A stretch of DNA of 64,000 nt, from positions 1,928,501 to 1,992,500 of the forward strand of contig NZ_CP025263.1 in assembly GCF_002843605.1 (NCBI RefSeq), written 5' to 3'. Both the position numbers and the translations under genes were made by a program. Shown here in pieces: positions 55,134 to 63,550 of this stretch. Each line of letters opens with the position of its first letter. Position 1 is the first letter of the stretch. Origin of the DNA: Pseudomonas sp. S09G 359 (GTDB lineage Bacteria > Pseudomonadota > Gammaproteobacteria > Pseudomonadales > Pseudomonadaceae). Below the pieces are notes generated by a model. The model saw only the letters and a program-made list of their open reading frames with translations, did not search any database and had not been told where the DNA came from.

Positions 55134-55538
55134 ATGCAATACCCAATCTGTATCGAATGGGGCGATGATTTCACCGCTACCGGTATCCAGATCCCCGACA
55201 TCCCAGGCGCAGTCACCGCCGGGGACAGTTTTGAAGAGGCCTACAACGCTGCCGTGGAGGTCGCGCACATCATGCTGCAAGAGATTGCTGCAGAGGGTGG
55301 GCCGATTCCGATGCCCACCTCGGTGGCCACTCATCACGCTCACGAAGACTATGCCGGAATGGGCTGGGGCATGTTGGAGCTGGACATCTCGCCTTATCTG
55401 GGCAAGACCGAGAAGGTCAACGTGACCTTGCCCGGTTATGTCATCCAGCGCATCGACCGTTATGTGCGAGAGCACAAGGTCAAAAGCCGCTCGTCATTTC
55501 TGGCGGACGCGGCTTTGGAGAAGTTGGTGCGCTCCTGA
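55134..55538 (+). CDS. hicB: HicB-family antitoxin with ribbon-helix-helix domain
   Basis: A 134-residue antitoxin. The N-terminal partly degraded RNase-H-like domain (YPICIEWGDDFTATGIQIPDI, then GDSFEEAYNAAVE) neutralises HicA. The C-terminal part (about 92-130, KVNVTLPGYVIQRIDRYV and SRSSFLADAALEKL) is a ribbon-helix-helix DNA-binding domain, allowing autorepression. It has a strong AAGGAG. The toxin-first order is the usual one. It ends five bases from a convergent MFS gene. Confidence 0.94.
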   Translation: MQYPICIEWGDDFTATGIQIPDIPGAVTAGDSFEEAYNAAVEVAHIMLQEIAAEGGPIPMPTSVATHHAHEDYAGMGWGMLELDISPYLGKTEKVNVTLPGYVIQRIDRYVREHKVKSRSSFLADAALEKLVRS

Positions 55539-55543
55539 GGGGA

Positions 55544-56740
55544 TCAGGCAGTCGCTACCCTGGCTTCACGGGGTGCACTCAGGAACCGCAACAGCGCCAC
55601 CAGTGGGAACGCGCTGCCCACCAGCATCACGCCCAGCCAGCCGCCGTGTTCGTACACGCTGCTGGCAATGGCCGAGCCGAAGGCGCCGCCGATGAAGATG
55701 CTGGTCATGTACAGCGCGTTCAGACGGCTGCGGCTGTTGGCGTCGAGGGCGTAGATGGCACGCTGGCCGAGGACCATGTTCATCTGCACGCAGAAGTCCA
55801 GGACCACGCCGGTCACTGCCAGGCCGATCACGCTGTACAGCGGGTGTACGAAGGCCGGCAGAAAGCTGAGGGCTGCGAACAGCATGGCCAGCAGCGAAGC
55901 GCGGTAGGTGTGACCGGCATCGGCCAGGCGGCCGGCAATGGGCGCGGCGATGGCGCCGAGGGCACCCACCAGCGCAAACAGCGCGATCTCGCTTTGGCTC
56001 AGGCCGTGATTGCGCGCCAGCTCCAGGGGCGCAGCCGTCCAGAACAGGCTGAAGGTGGCGAACATGCCGCCTTGATAGAACGCGCGTTGGCGCAGAACCG
56101 GTTGCCGGCGCAGCAGGGTGCCGAGGGAACGCAACAGTTGGCCGTAGCTGGCACTGTGGTCGGGTTGGCGCTTGGGAATGGTCAACATCAGTACCACGCT
56201 GATAAACGCCATCAGCGCGGCAGCTGCCATGAACATCGCTCGCCAGCCGAAGTGGTCAGCCACCACGCTGGACACCGGCCGTGCCAGCAGAATACCCAGC
56301 AGCAGGCCGCCCATGATGCTGCCGACTACGCGGCCACGGGATTCGGCGGGGGCCAGGTGTGCGGCCAGCGGGATCAGAATTTGCACCGAGACGGAACTGA
56401 AACCGATCAGCAATGACACAAGCAGGAACAAATTCGGCTGCTCGGTAAACGCTGCACCCAGTAGGCTGGCGATGGCTACCACGGTGGTGGTAATCATCAG
56501 TTTGCGGTTTTCCAGCAGGTCGCCCAGGGGCACCAGGAAGAACAGGCCCAGGGCGTAACCGATTTGCGTGAGGGACACGATCAGGCTGGCCATTGCCGGC
56601 GTAAGGCCGATGTCCGGCGCGATCAGTTCGATGATCGGCTGCGCGTAGTAGATGTTGGCGACGATGGCGCCGCAGCAAAACGCAAACAGCATCACCATGC
56701 TCCGGGTCATGGTGGTTGTAGCGTGGGAATCAGCGTTCAT
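55544..56740 (-). CDS. MFS transporter
   Basis: A 398-residue major facilitator with 12 predicted helices. The loop-2-3 signature is GYALGLFFLVPLGDLLENRKLM (helix 2 end and GDLLENR near residue 75). PAESRGRVVGSIMGGLLLGILLARP near 135 matches the helix-5 motif of drug/proton antiporters, so export of a small molecule is likely. Related Pseudomonas proteins are annotated as inner-membrane efflux or sugar-efflux transporters; the substrate is unknown. The start is ATG at 56740. Confidence 0.87.
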   Translation of the reverse strand: MNADSHATTTMTRSMVMLFAFCCGAIVANIYYAQPIIELIAPDIGLTPAMASLIVSLTQIGYALGLFFLVPLGDLLENRKLMITTTVVAIASLLGAAFTEQPNLFLLVSLLIGFSSVSVQILIPLAAHLAPAESRGRVVGSIMGGLLLGILLARPVSSVVADHFGWRAMFMAAAALMAFISVVLMLTIPKRQPDHSASYGQLLRSLGTLLRRQPVLRQRAFYQGGMFATFSLFWTAAPLELARNHGLSQSEIALFALVGALGAIAAPIAGRLADAGHTYRASLLAMLFAALSFLPAFVHPLYSVIGLAVTGVVLDFCVQMNMVLGQRAIYALDANSRSRLNALYMTSIFIGGAFGSAIASSVYEHGGWLGVMLVGSAFPLVALLRFLSAPREARVATA

Positions 56741-56916
56741 GGTGTTCTCATAAATGCGAAGGAAAGTGGGGCGAGCCTAAAGACAACACCGTAGCCCGGG
56801 TAGGCCGCTGGCAGTGATAACACTCATGCCCGGTAATGATGAGTGAATCGTTAACTTTCTGCGCGAACGCCAATGATACATTCAGACACAACTGCCGAAA
56901 CAGGAAATCCATTGCG

Positions 56917-57537
56917 ATGAAGATCACGTTGAACAAGATGCTCATGGCCTCGACCCTTGCCGCAGCCATGGCCATAGGCCTGGCCAACGCCCAGGCCGCC
57001 GATGCACCGCGCGTCGGTGTGCGCGGCGCTATCACCGCCGTCGACGGCGACGCCCTGCACGTCAAGGTCAACAGTGGCGAAGACGTCACCGTGCACCTGA
57101 CCAAAGACACCCAGGTACGCGCCGTGACCCTGGCCAAGATCGATGAGATCAAGCCCGGCAGCTACATCGGCTCTGCGGCCATGCCCAACGCCGACGGCAC
57201 CTTGACCGCCCTCGAAGTGCACGTATTCCCCCCCGCCATGGCCGGCACGGGCGATGGGCATCGGGCGTTTGACTTGAAAGAAGGCAGCAGCATGACCAAC
57301 GGCACCGTCGGCGACCTGGTGGTCAGCAACGGGCGAACCCTGACCGTCAAATACAAAGGCGGCGAGCAGAAGATCGTAGTGCCGGACGATGTGCCCATCG
57401 TCAACCTGGAGCCGGGCGATCGCAGTTTGCTCAAGCCGGGAGTGAAGGTGGTGCTGTTTGCGGCGCAGGCGGCGGATGGGACGGTGACGGCGCAGGCCAT
57501 CTCTGCAGGCAAAGACGGCGTCACACCGCCGATGTAG
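56917..57537 (+). CDS. Secreted protein of unknown function with two OB-like repeats
   Basis: A 206-residue protein with a signal peptide (cleavage near NAQAADAP, about residue 29). The mature part contains two similar beta-rich units: RGAITAVDGDALHVKVNSGEDVTVHLTKDT (about 36-65, read as GAITAVDGDALHVK and VTVHL) and GTVGDLVVSNGRTLTVKYKGGE (about 128-150). Each is followed by a KPG segment. This repeated pattern resembles DUF5666-type domains. The start is ATG at 56917 after CAGGAAA. No neighbour suggests a role. Confidence 0.75.
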   Translation: MKITLNKMLMASTLAAAMAIGLANAQAADAPRVGVRGAITAVDGDALHVKVNSGEDVTVHLTKDTQVRAVTLAKIDEIKPGSYIGSAAMPNADGTLTALEVHVFPPAMAGTGDGHRAFDLKEGSSMTNGTVGDLVVSNGRTLTVKYKGGEQKIVVPDDVPIVNLEPGDRSLLKPGVKVVLFAAQAADGTVTAQAISAGKDGVTPPM

Positions 57538-57556
57538 GGACACATACAGATATAAA

Positions 57557-57675
57557 TGTGGGAGGGGCGGTGCGACGATTCGACTTGCTCCCGATAGCAG
57601 TAGTTCAGTCAGCTCATCTGTAACTGATCCACCGCTATCGGGGGCAAGTCGAATCGTCGCACCGCCCCTCCCACA
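57557..57675. repeat. REP doublet, long-insert type, near-perfect
   Basis: Both arms are long: tgtgggaggggcggtgcgac through gattcgacttgc, and its exact complement gcaagtcgaatc through gtcgcaccgcccctcccaca. They enclose CCCGATAGC/GCTATCGGG. The arms match over about 40 bases with one mismatch. Confidence 0.93.
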
Positions 57676-57698
57676 TTTTTTTAACCGCGTTTCTTCAG

Positions 57699-58703
57699 TT
57701 ATTGACCGGAATAGATCTGATCGAAAACCCCACCATCATTGAAGTGGGTTTTCTGCACGGTGCGCCAGTCACCAAAGGTCTTCTCGACCGACAGGAAGTC
57801 GACTTTCGGGAAGCGGTCGGTGTACTTGGCCAGCACTTTTGGATCACGTGGGCGCAGGTAGTTGTTGGCGGCGATTTCCTGGCCTTCCGGCGACCACAGG
57901 TACTTCAGGTAGGCTTCGGCGGCCTCGCGGGTGCCTTTTTTCTCGACCACTTTGTCGACTACCGACACCGGCGGCTCGGCTTCGGCGGAGACGCTTGGGT
58001 AGATCACTTCGAACTGGTCGCGACCGAATTCGCGGGCGATCATTTCTGCTTCGTTTTCAAAGGTCACCAGCACGTCGCCGATCTGGTTGGTCATGAACGT
58101 GGTAGTGGCGGCACGGCCACCGGTGTCCAGCACGGGCGCCTGCTTGAACAGCTTGCCAACAAAGGCCTTGGCCTTGTTTTCGTCGCCGCCGTTCTTCAGT
58201 ACATAGCCCCAGGCCGACAGGTAGGTGTAGCGGCCGTTACCCGAGGTTTTCGGGTTGGGCACAATCACTTGCACGCCATCTTTGAGCAGGTCTGGCCAGT
58301 CTTTCAGGGCTTTTGGGTTGCCTTTGCGCACGATGAACACGGTGGCGGAAGTAAACGGCGCGCTGTTGTTCGGCAGGCGGGTGACCCAGTTGTCTGGCAC
58401 CAGTTTGCCGTTGTCGACCAGGGCGTTGATGTCGGTGGCCATGTTCATGGTGATCACGTCAGCCGGCAGGCCGTCGATCACCGAGCGCGCTTGTTTGCTG
58501 GAACCACCGAAGGACATCTGCAGGGTCAGCTTGTCGTTTGGGTGCTCGGCTTCCCAGTGCTTCTGGAAGGCGGCGTTGTAGTCCTTGTAGAAATCGCGCA
58601 TCACGTCGTAGGAGACGTTGAGCAGAGAAACGGGGGCAGCCTGGACGGCGCCCGCCAAGGCAAGGCCGGCGGCCAGGAGAGAGGCGCTAACGAGTTTTTT
58701 CAC
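57699..58703 (-). CDS. sbp: Sulfate ABC transporter periplasmic binding protein
   Basis: A 334-residue periplasmic sulfate-binding protein with a signal peptide cleaved near VQAAPVSL (about residue 23). Family motifs: LLNVSYDVMRDFYKDYN at 28-44, the sulfate-contacting SFGGSSKQARSVI near 66, PNPKTSGNGRYTYLSAWGY near 150 and GGRAATTTF near 195. The start is GTG at 58703 with AAGGAA. The cysT/W/A permease genes are not in this window, so it is a stand-alone sbp unit. Confidence 0.96.
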   Translation of the reverse strand: MKKLVSASLLAAGLALAGAVQAAPVSLLNVSYDVMRDFYKDYNAAFQKHWEAEHPNDKLTLQMSFGGSSKQARSVIDGLPADVITMNMATDINALVDNGKLVPDNWVTRLPNNSAPFTSATVFIVRKGNPKALKDWPDLLKDGVQVIVPNPKTSGNGRYTYLSAWGYVLKNGGDENKAKAFVGKLFKQAPVLDTGGRAATTTFMTNQIGDVLVTFENEAEMIAREFGRDQFEVIYPSVSAEAEPPVSVVDKVVEKKGTREAAEAYLKYLWSPEGQEIAANNYLRPRDPKVLAKYTDRFPKVDFLSVEKTFGDWRTVQKTHFNDGGVFDQIYSGQ

Positions 58704-58808
58704 TGCTCATTCCTTGTTGTTCGAGAAGGTTGACGATTAAGTGAGGGCAATATGCCAGCGACTATAGCTGGGCCCGCATAGACGCTTAAAGATTAAAACG
58801 AACTTTGC

Positions 58809-59633
58809 TTATTCCTCTTTCTTAAAAAGCGCATTGCCACAGCGTGAGCAGAACGCCGCGTTGGGCTCATGGCTGTTTTTCTTGCACACCGGGCAGTCGG
58901 TTTGCAGCTGTTCACCGCGCATGGCACTGGCCAGTTCGGCGGTAAAAATCCCGGTGGGCACGGCGATGATCGAGTAACCGGTGATCATCACCAGCGACGA
59001 AATCACCTGGCCCAGCGGCGTTTTCGGCACGATATCGCCAAAGCCCACGGTGGTCAGGGTCACGATCGCCCAGTAGATGCCTTTGGGGATGCTGGTAAAA
59101 CCATGCTCGGGGCCCTCGATCACGTACATCAAGGTGCCGAACACGGTGACCAGGGTGCACACGCTGACCAGAAACACCACAATCTTCTGCTTGCTGCCGC
59201 GCAGCGCGGCCATCAGGTAGTTGGCCTGCTTGAGGTACGGGCTGAGCTTGAGCACGCGGAAAATCCGCAGCATGCGGATGATGCGGATGATCAGCAGGTA
59301 CTGCGCGTCGCTGTAATACAGCGCAAGGATGCCCGGGACGATGGCCAGCAAGTCCACCAGCCCGTAAAAGCTGAAGGCATAGCGCAACGGCTTGGGCGAG
59401 CAGTACAGGCGCAGGCCGTACTCGATCAGGAAGATCAGCGTAAAGCCCCACTCGATATAGGCCAGCACATCAGCGTAGTTCTGGTGCACCTGGTCGATGC
59501 TGTCGAGCATCACGATCACCAGGCTGGCGAGGATGATCAGCAGCAGGATGCCGTCAAAGCGCCGCCCGGCAACCGTGTCACTTTGAAAAACCATGACGTA
59601 GAGCCGCTGGCGCCAGTCGTTGTTGCTGTCCAT
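58809..59633 (-). CDS. Voltage-gated K+ channel (Kv-like) with C-terminal zinc ribbon
   Basis: A 274-residue six-helix channel. An S4-type voltage sensor is visible as LLIIRIIRMLRIFRVLKL (Arg every third position, near 120-135), and the pore loop as AIVTLTTVGFGDIVPKTPLG with the K+ filter TVGFGD near 195. The C-terminus has CPVC and CSRC pairs (about 245-270), a small zinc-ribbon-like module. The start is ATG at 59633 after GCGGGA; an ATG five codons earlier is possible. It is 31 bases from the urea transporter gene upstream, so the two may be co-transcribed. Confidence 0.87.
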   Translation of the reverse strand: MDSNNDWRQRLYVMVFQSDTVAGRRFDGILLLIILASLVIVMLDSIDQVHQNYADVLAYIEWGFTLIFLIEYGLRLYCSPKPLRYAFSFYGLVDLLAIVPGILALYYSDAQYLLIIRIIRMLRIFRVLKLSPYLKQANYLMAALRGSKQKIVVFLVSVCTLVTVFGTLMYVIEGPEHGFTSIPKGIYWAIVTLTTVGFGDIVPKTPLGQVISSLVMITGYSIIAVPTGIFTAELASAMRGEQLQTDCPVCKKNSHEPNAAFCSRCGNALFKKEE

Positions 59634-59664
59634 AAGTCCCGCCTGCATTGAATATCGGGCAAGC

Positions 59665-60540
59665 CTAGGGGGATTCGAAGGGGCTGTCCATGCGCGGTTT
59701 CTGTAGGATTCGGCGGCCGGCGCGCACCAGCCAGCAGGCGAGGATGAACGGCGCGGTCAGCGCAGGCAGGTGCAGTGCCGCGAAGCCTGGGGTGAGGATG
59801 ATCGCCAGCAGGATGCCCAGCAACGGTAGCCAGGGTTGGCGGCGCACTTGGCTCAGGGCCAGGGCGGCCAGCGCCGGGTTGTAGCTGTGCAGGCCGAGGA
59901 GGGCGGCGGTGGGTTCATCCAGCAGCAAGGCGACCAGCACGCCACTGATGGCCCCGATCAGCGCCCAGGCCGCGGCGCGCCGGTTGGCCAGCAGCAGGCC
60001 CAACGCAATCAAGGCACCGGCCAGTGGCTGGTCCAGCAGCATGACTTGCGCCAGCCCGGTAAAAGGCGCAGTGAGGATGGCCAGGCTGTCGGGTTCGCCC
60101 AGGGCCAATGTGCTCTGCGGCGCAGTGCCCAGCAGCAACCAGCCCAGGCCGACAAAAGGCGCGGTGTAGGCGGGCAGGTCATTTGGACGGGGAGTGTATT
60201 TTAGCCACTGCCGCGTCAGGATCGTGCTCAAGCCGGCGCATGCCAAAATCAGCGGCGGCAACAAGGCCGACCAAGTGAAATGCTGGCTGATCAACAAACC
60301 CAACAGCACCCCGTTGTAGCTATAAAGCCCCGCTTGGCGCTCAGCCTTGGGATAGCCCCGCCGTTGAGCCGTGAGCAAACCGGCGACGCCACCCAGCAGC
60401 GCACCGCCGAGCAAGGCCGGGGCGCCGACCAGGATGGCCAGCAGGCACAGCAGGCCACACAGTGGCTGGCGTTGCAGGAAAATCTGGCTGAAGCCGTTGA
60501 GCAGGGCTTCGGCCCAGTCGGGGCAGGTTGGGTTGTGCAT
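59665..60540 (-). CDS. Urea transporter (UT/Yut family)
   Basis: A 291-residue membrane protein with the internal twofold repeat of urea channels. Each half has a LYSYNG/LHSYNP element (near residues 70 and 215) and a TAPFVGLG/TAPFILAC element, and the first half begins with the NGFSQIFLQRQPLCGLL motif. Passive urea uptake in the inner membrane is expected. The start is ATG at 60540; codons further upstream come from the adjacent REP element. No urease genes are in this window. Confidence 0.87.
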   Translation of the reverse strand: MHNPTCPDWAEALLNGFSQIFLQRQPLCGLLCLLAILVGAPALLGGALLGGVAGLLTAQRRGYPKAERQAGLYSYNGVLLGLLISQHFTWSALLPPLILACAGLSTILTRQWLKYTPRPNDLPAYTAPFVGLGWLLLGTAPQSTLALGEPDSLAILTAPFTGLAQVMLLDQPLAGALIALGLLLANRRAAAWALIGAISGVLVALLLDEPTAALLGLHSYNPALAALALSQVRRQPWLPLLGILLAIILTPGFAALHLPALTAPFILACWLVRAGRRILQKPRMDSPFESP

Positions 60541-60570
60541 GGTGGTTAGCCAGTGGGACCGAGTTGTACC

Positions 60571-60660
60571 CATCGGGGGCAAGCCCCCTCCCACATTGGA
60601 CGGAGGTGAACACGGTCAAGTGTGGGAGGGGCGGTGCGACGATTCGACTTGCCCCCGATG
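60571..60660. repeat. Composite REP doublet (short arm plus long-insert arm)
   Basis: The left arm is the short form catcgggggcaagccccctc; the right arm is the long form, tgtgggaggggcggtgcgac through cgacttgcccccgatg. This is the mirror arrangement of 32705-32812. Confidence 0.9.
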
Positions 60661-60675
60661 AAGCCCTTACAGCCG

Positions 60676-62091
60676 CTAAATCAACGTCTCGATACGCAGC
60701 GAATTGGTCGACCCCGGCTGCCCAAACGGCACCCCAGCCGTAATCACCAGCGTATCCCCACGCTGCGCCATGCCCTGGGCTTGGGCGATCTCCAGCGCGG
60801 TGGAGCACACTTCATCCACCTGGCGCAGCCGATCGTTGACCACCGAATGCACGCCCCACGCCACACTCAAGCGGCGCGCCGTGGACAGGTTCGGCGTGAG
60901 GTTGAGAATCGGCGCCACCGGCCGTTCCCGCGCCGCGCGCAGGCTGGAGCTGCCGGACTCGCTGTAGTTCACCAGCACCGCTACCGGCAGGATGCTGCTG
61001 ATACGGCGGATCGCGCAGCTGATCGCGTCCGACACCGTGGCATCCGCCTTGGGCCGGCTCACATCCAGTTGGGCTTGATAATCCGGGCCGTTTTCCACCT
61101 GGCGGATGATCTTGCTCATCATCTGCACGGCTTCCAGCGGGTACTCGCCCGAGGCGGTTTCCGCCGACAGCATCACCGCGTCCGCACCTTCGGCCACGGC
61201 GTTGGCGACATCAGTGACTTCGGCGCGGGTCGGGGCCGGGGAGAAGCGCATCGATTCGAGCATCTGCGTGGCCACCACCACAGGTTTACCCAGTTGGCGG
61301 CAGGTGCTGATGATGTCTTTCTGGATTTGCGGCACGCTCTCGGCGGGCACTTCAACGCCCAGGTCGCCTCTGGCTACCATGATCGCGTCGCTCAGCTCGG
61401 CGATTTCCTGCAGGCGCTGCACGGCCGAGGGTTTTTCGATCTTGGCCATCAGGAAGGCCCTGTCGCCGATCAATTCGCGGGCTTCACGGATATCCTCCGG
61501 GCGCTGCACGAAGGACAACGCTACCCAGTCCACGCCCAGCTCCAGGCCGAAGCTCAGGTCACGCCGGTCCTTGGCGGTGAGTGGGCTGAGTTCCAACAAT
61601 GCCTGTGGGACATTTACGCCTTTGCGGTCAGACAGCTCACCGCCGTTGAGCACGGTGGTGTCGATGGCGTCGGCATGCTTGGTGATCACCCGCAGGCGCA
61701 GCTTGCCGTCATCCAGCAGCAGGTCCATGCCCGGTTCCAGCGCCGCAATGATTTCTGGATGGGGCAGGTTGACCCGGCATTGGTCGCCCGGGGTCGGGTC
61801 CAGGTCCAGGCGCAAGGCCTGGCCACGCACCAGTTGCACCTTGCCCTCGGCAAACCGCCCCACCCGCAGCTTCGGCCCTTGCAGGTCCATGAGGATGCCC
61901 AGCGGGTAATTGAGCTGGCGCTCCACCTGGCGAATCCACTGGTAGCGCTGGGCGTGATCGGCGTGCTCGCCGTGGCTGAAATTGAGGCGGAAGATATTCA
62001 CCCCGGCTTCCACCAGCTCGCGGATGTCATCGATACCGTCGGTGGCCGGGCCCAGGGTGGCGAGGATTTTGACCTTTTTGTCAGGCGTCAT
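60676..62091 (-). CDS. Pyruvate kinase
   Basis: A 471-residue glycolytic enzyme making pyruvate and ATP from phosphoenolpyruvate. Family blocks: KILATLGPATDG at 8-19, FRLNFSHGEHADH near 36, AKIEKPSAVQRL (catalytic Lys near 218), MVARGDLGVEVP near 243 and VMLSAETASGEYP near 300. The ATG at 62091 lies inside the end of the upstream glycerate kinase gene (11-base overlap). Together with the kinase and GlxR it forms the lower part of the glyoxylate-glycerate route. A TTG 15 bases earlier is also possible. Confidence 0.95.
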   Translation of the reverse strand: MTPDKKVKILATLGPATDGIDDIRELVEAGVNIFRLNFSHGEHADHAQRYQWIRQVERQLNYPLGILMDLQGPKLRVGRFAEGKVQLVRGQALRLDLDPTPGDQCRVNLPHPEIIAALEPGMDLLLDDGKLRLRVITKHADAIDTTVLNGGELSDRKGVNVPQALLELSPLTAKDRRDLSFGLELGVDWVALSFVQRPEDIREARELIGDRAFLMAKIEKPSAVQRLQEIAELSDAIMVARGDLGVEVPAESVPQIQKDIISTCRQLGKPVVVATQMLESMRFSPAPTRAEVTDVANAVAEGADAVMLSAETASGEYPLEAVQMMSKIIRQVENGPDYQAQLDVSRPKADATVSDAISCAIRRISSILPVAVLVNYSESGSSSLRAARERPVAPILNLTPNLSTARRLSVAWGVHSVVNDRLRQVDEVCSTALEIAQAQGMAQRGDTLVITAGVPFGQPGSTNSLRIETLI

Positions 62092-63361
62092 GTTTGGCGG
62101 TCTCAAGGATCAGAATGGCGCGGAAGTCGTTGACGTTGGTGCGGGTCGGCTCGGTGACGATCAGCCCGTCGAGGGCGGCGAAATAACCGTAGCCATTGTT
62201 GTTATCCAACTCATCGCTGGCACTCAGGCCGAGGGCTTCGGCGCGGGCATGACTGCTAGGCGTCATGATCGCGCCGGCGTTGTCTTCCGAGCCGTCGATG
62301 CCGTCGGTGTCGCCGGCCAGGGCGTAGACGCCGGGCAAGCCCTTGAGGCTGTCGGTCAGGCTCAGCAGGAATTCCGCATTGCGCCCGCCACGGCCATTGC
62401 CGCGTACGGTGACGGTGGTTTCACCGCCAGACAGAATCACGCACGGCGCCGCCAACGGCTGGCCGTGCTGCACGATTTGCCGCGCGATGCCGGCGTGCAC
62501 CTTGGCCACGTCCCGCGCTTCGCCTTCGAGGTCGCCGAGGATCAGCGGGCTGAACCCGGCCTGGCGGACTTTTACCGCCACCGCTTCCAGCGACTGCTGC
62601 GGGCGGGCGATCAATTGAAAATGGCTGCGGGCGAGCACCGGGTCACCGGGCTTGACGGTTTCCGAGGCGGGGTTCTGCAACCAGCTGCGTACCGACGCCG
62701 GGGCGTCAATGTTGTAGCGTTTGAGGATCGCCAGGGCTTGCTGCGAAGTGCTTGGGTCGCCGACGTTCGGGCCGGAGGCGATCACCGTGGCCTGGTCGCC
62801 CGGCACGTCGGAAATCGCATAGGTGTACACCGTGGCCGGCCATGCGGCCTTGGCCAGCCGACCGCCCTTGATCGCCGAGAGGTGCTTGCGCACGCAGTTC
62901 ATTTCGCCAATGGTGGCACCAGACTTGAGCAGGGCTTTATTGATGCTTTGTTTGTCGGCCAGGGTAATGCCCTCGGCGGGCAGGGCCAGCAAGGCCGAGC
63001 CGCCGCCCGAGAGCAGGAAGATTACGCGGTCGTCTTCGCCGAGGTTGCTGATCAGTTCCAGCACGCGCTTGGCCACGGCCAGGCCGGCGGCATCGGGGAC
63101 CGGGTGGGCCGCCTCGACCACTTCGATTTTTTTGCAGGGCGCACCGTGGCCGTAGCGGGTGACCACCAGGCCGGTGACGTCACCCTGCCAGCAGTTTTCT
63201 ACCACGAGGGCCATGGCCGCCGCCGCCTTGCCGGCGCCGATCACGATGACACGGCCGCTGCGGTCGGCGGGCAGAAAAGGTTCGAGGACTTGCCGGGGGT
63301 GGGCAGCGTCGATGGCTGTGGCAAACAGCTCGCGAAGCAGGTGTTGCGGATCGACCGACAT
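62081..63361 (-). CDS. ttuD: Glycerate kinase, TtuD/MOFRL family
   Basis: A 426-residue protein of the glycerate 2-kinase (MOFRL) family, often annotated TtuD or hydroxypyruvate reductase. GAGKAAAAMALVVE near 42-55, FLLSGGGSALLALP near 115 and CVRKHLSAIKGGRLA near 158 belong to the N-terminal domain; LSGGETTVTVRGNGRGGRNAEFLL near 315 and ALAGDTDGIDGSEDNAGA near 348 to the MOFRL domain. In the context of glxR it should phosphorylate glycerate made from tartronate semialdehyde. Start ATG at 63361. Confidence 0.92.
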   Translation of the reverse strand: MSVDPQHLLRELFATAIDAAHPRQVLEPFLPADRSGRVIVIGAGKAAAAMALVVENCWQGDVTGLVVTRYGHGAPCKKIEVVEAAHPVPDAAGLAVAKRVLELISNLGEDDRVIFLLSGGGSALLALPAEGITLADKQSINKALLKSGATIGEMNCVRKHLSAIKGGRLAKAAWPATVYTYAISDVPGDQATVIASGPNVGDPSTSQQALAILKRYNIDAPASVRSWLQNPASETVKPGDPVLARSHFQLIARPQQSLEAVAVKVRQAGFSPLILGDLEGEARDVAKVHAGIARQIVQHGQPLAAPCVILSGGETTVTVRGNGRGGRNAEFLLSLTDSLKGLPGVYALAGDTDGIDGSEDNAGAIMTPSSHARAEALGLSASDELDNNNGYGYFAALDGLIVTEPTRTNVNDFRAILILETAKHDA

Positions 63362-63427
63362 AAGCGGGCTCCCGGGGATTTTTTGTTATTAGAGATGCAT
63401 CAATTTCAGACTTGGAATGCGATCAAA

Positions 63428-63517
63428 TGTGGGAGCGGGCTTGCTCGCGAATACGGTCTTTCATTCAACATCCATGCTGACTGACCTACCGCTTTCGCGA
63501 GCAAGCCCGCTCCCACA
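63428..63517. repeat. REP doublet, GAGCGGGCTTGCTCGCGAA type
   Basis: Arms tgtgggagcgggcttgctcg and cgagcaagcccgctcccaca are perfect inverted copies. It lies between glxR and ttuD, which read in the same direction, so it is probably inside the transcript. Confidence 0.92.
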
Positions 63518-63550
63518 TTCGACCGCATTTCAAAGGGGGAGCGGTGTGGG

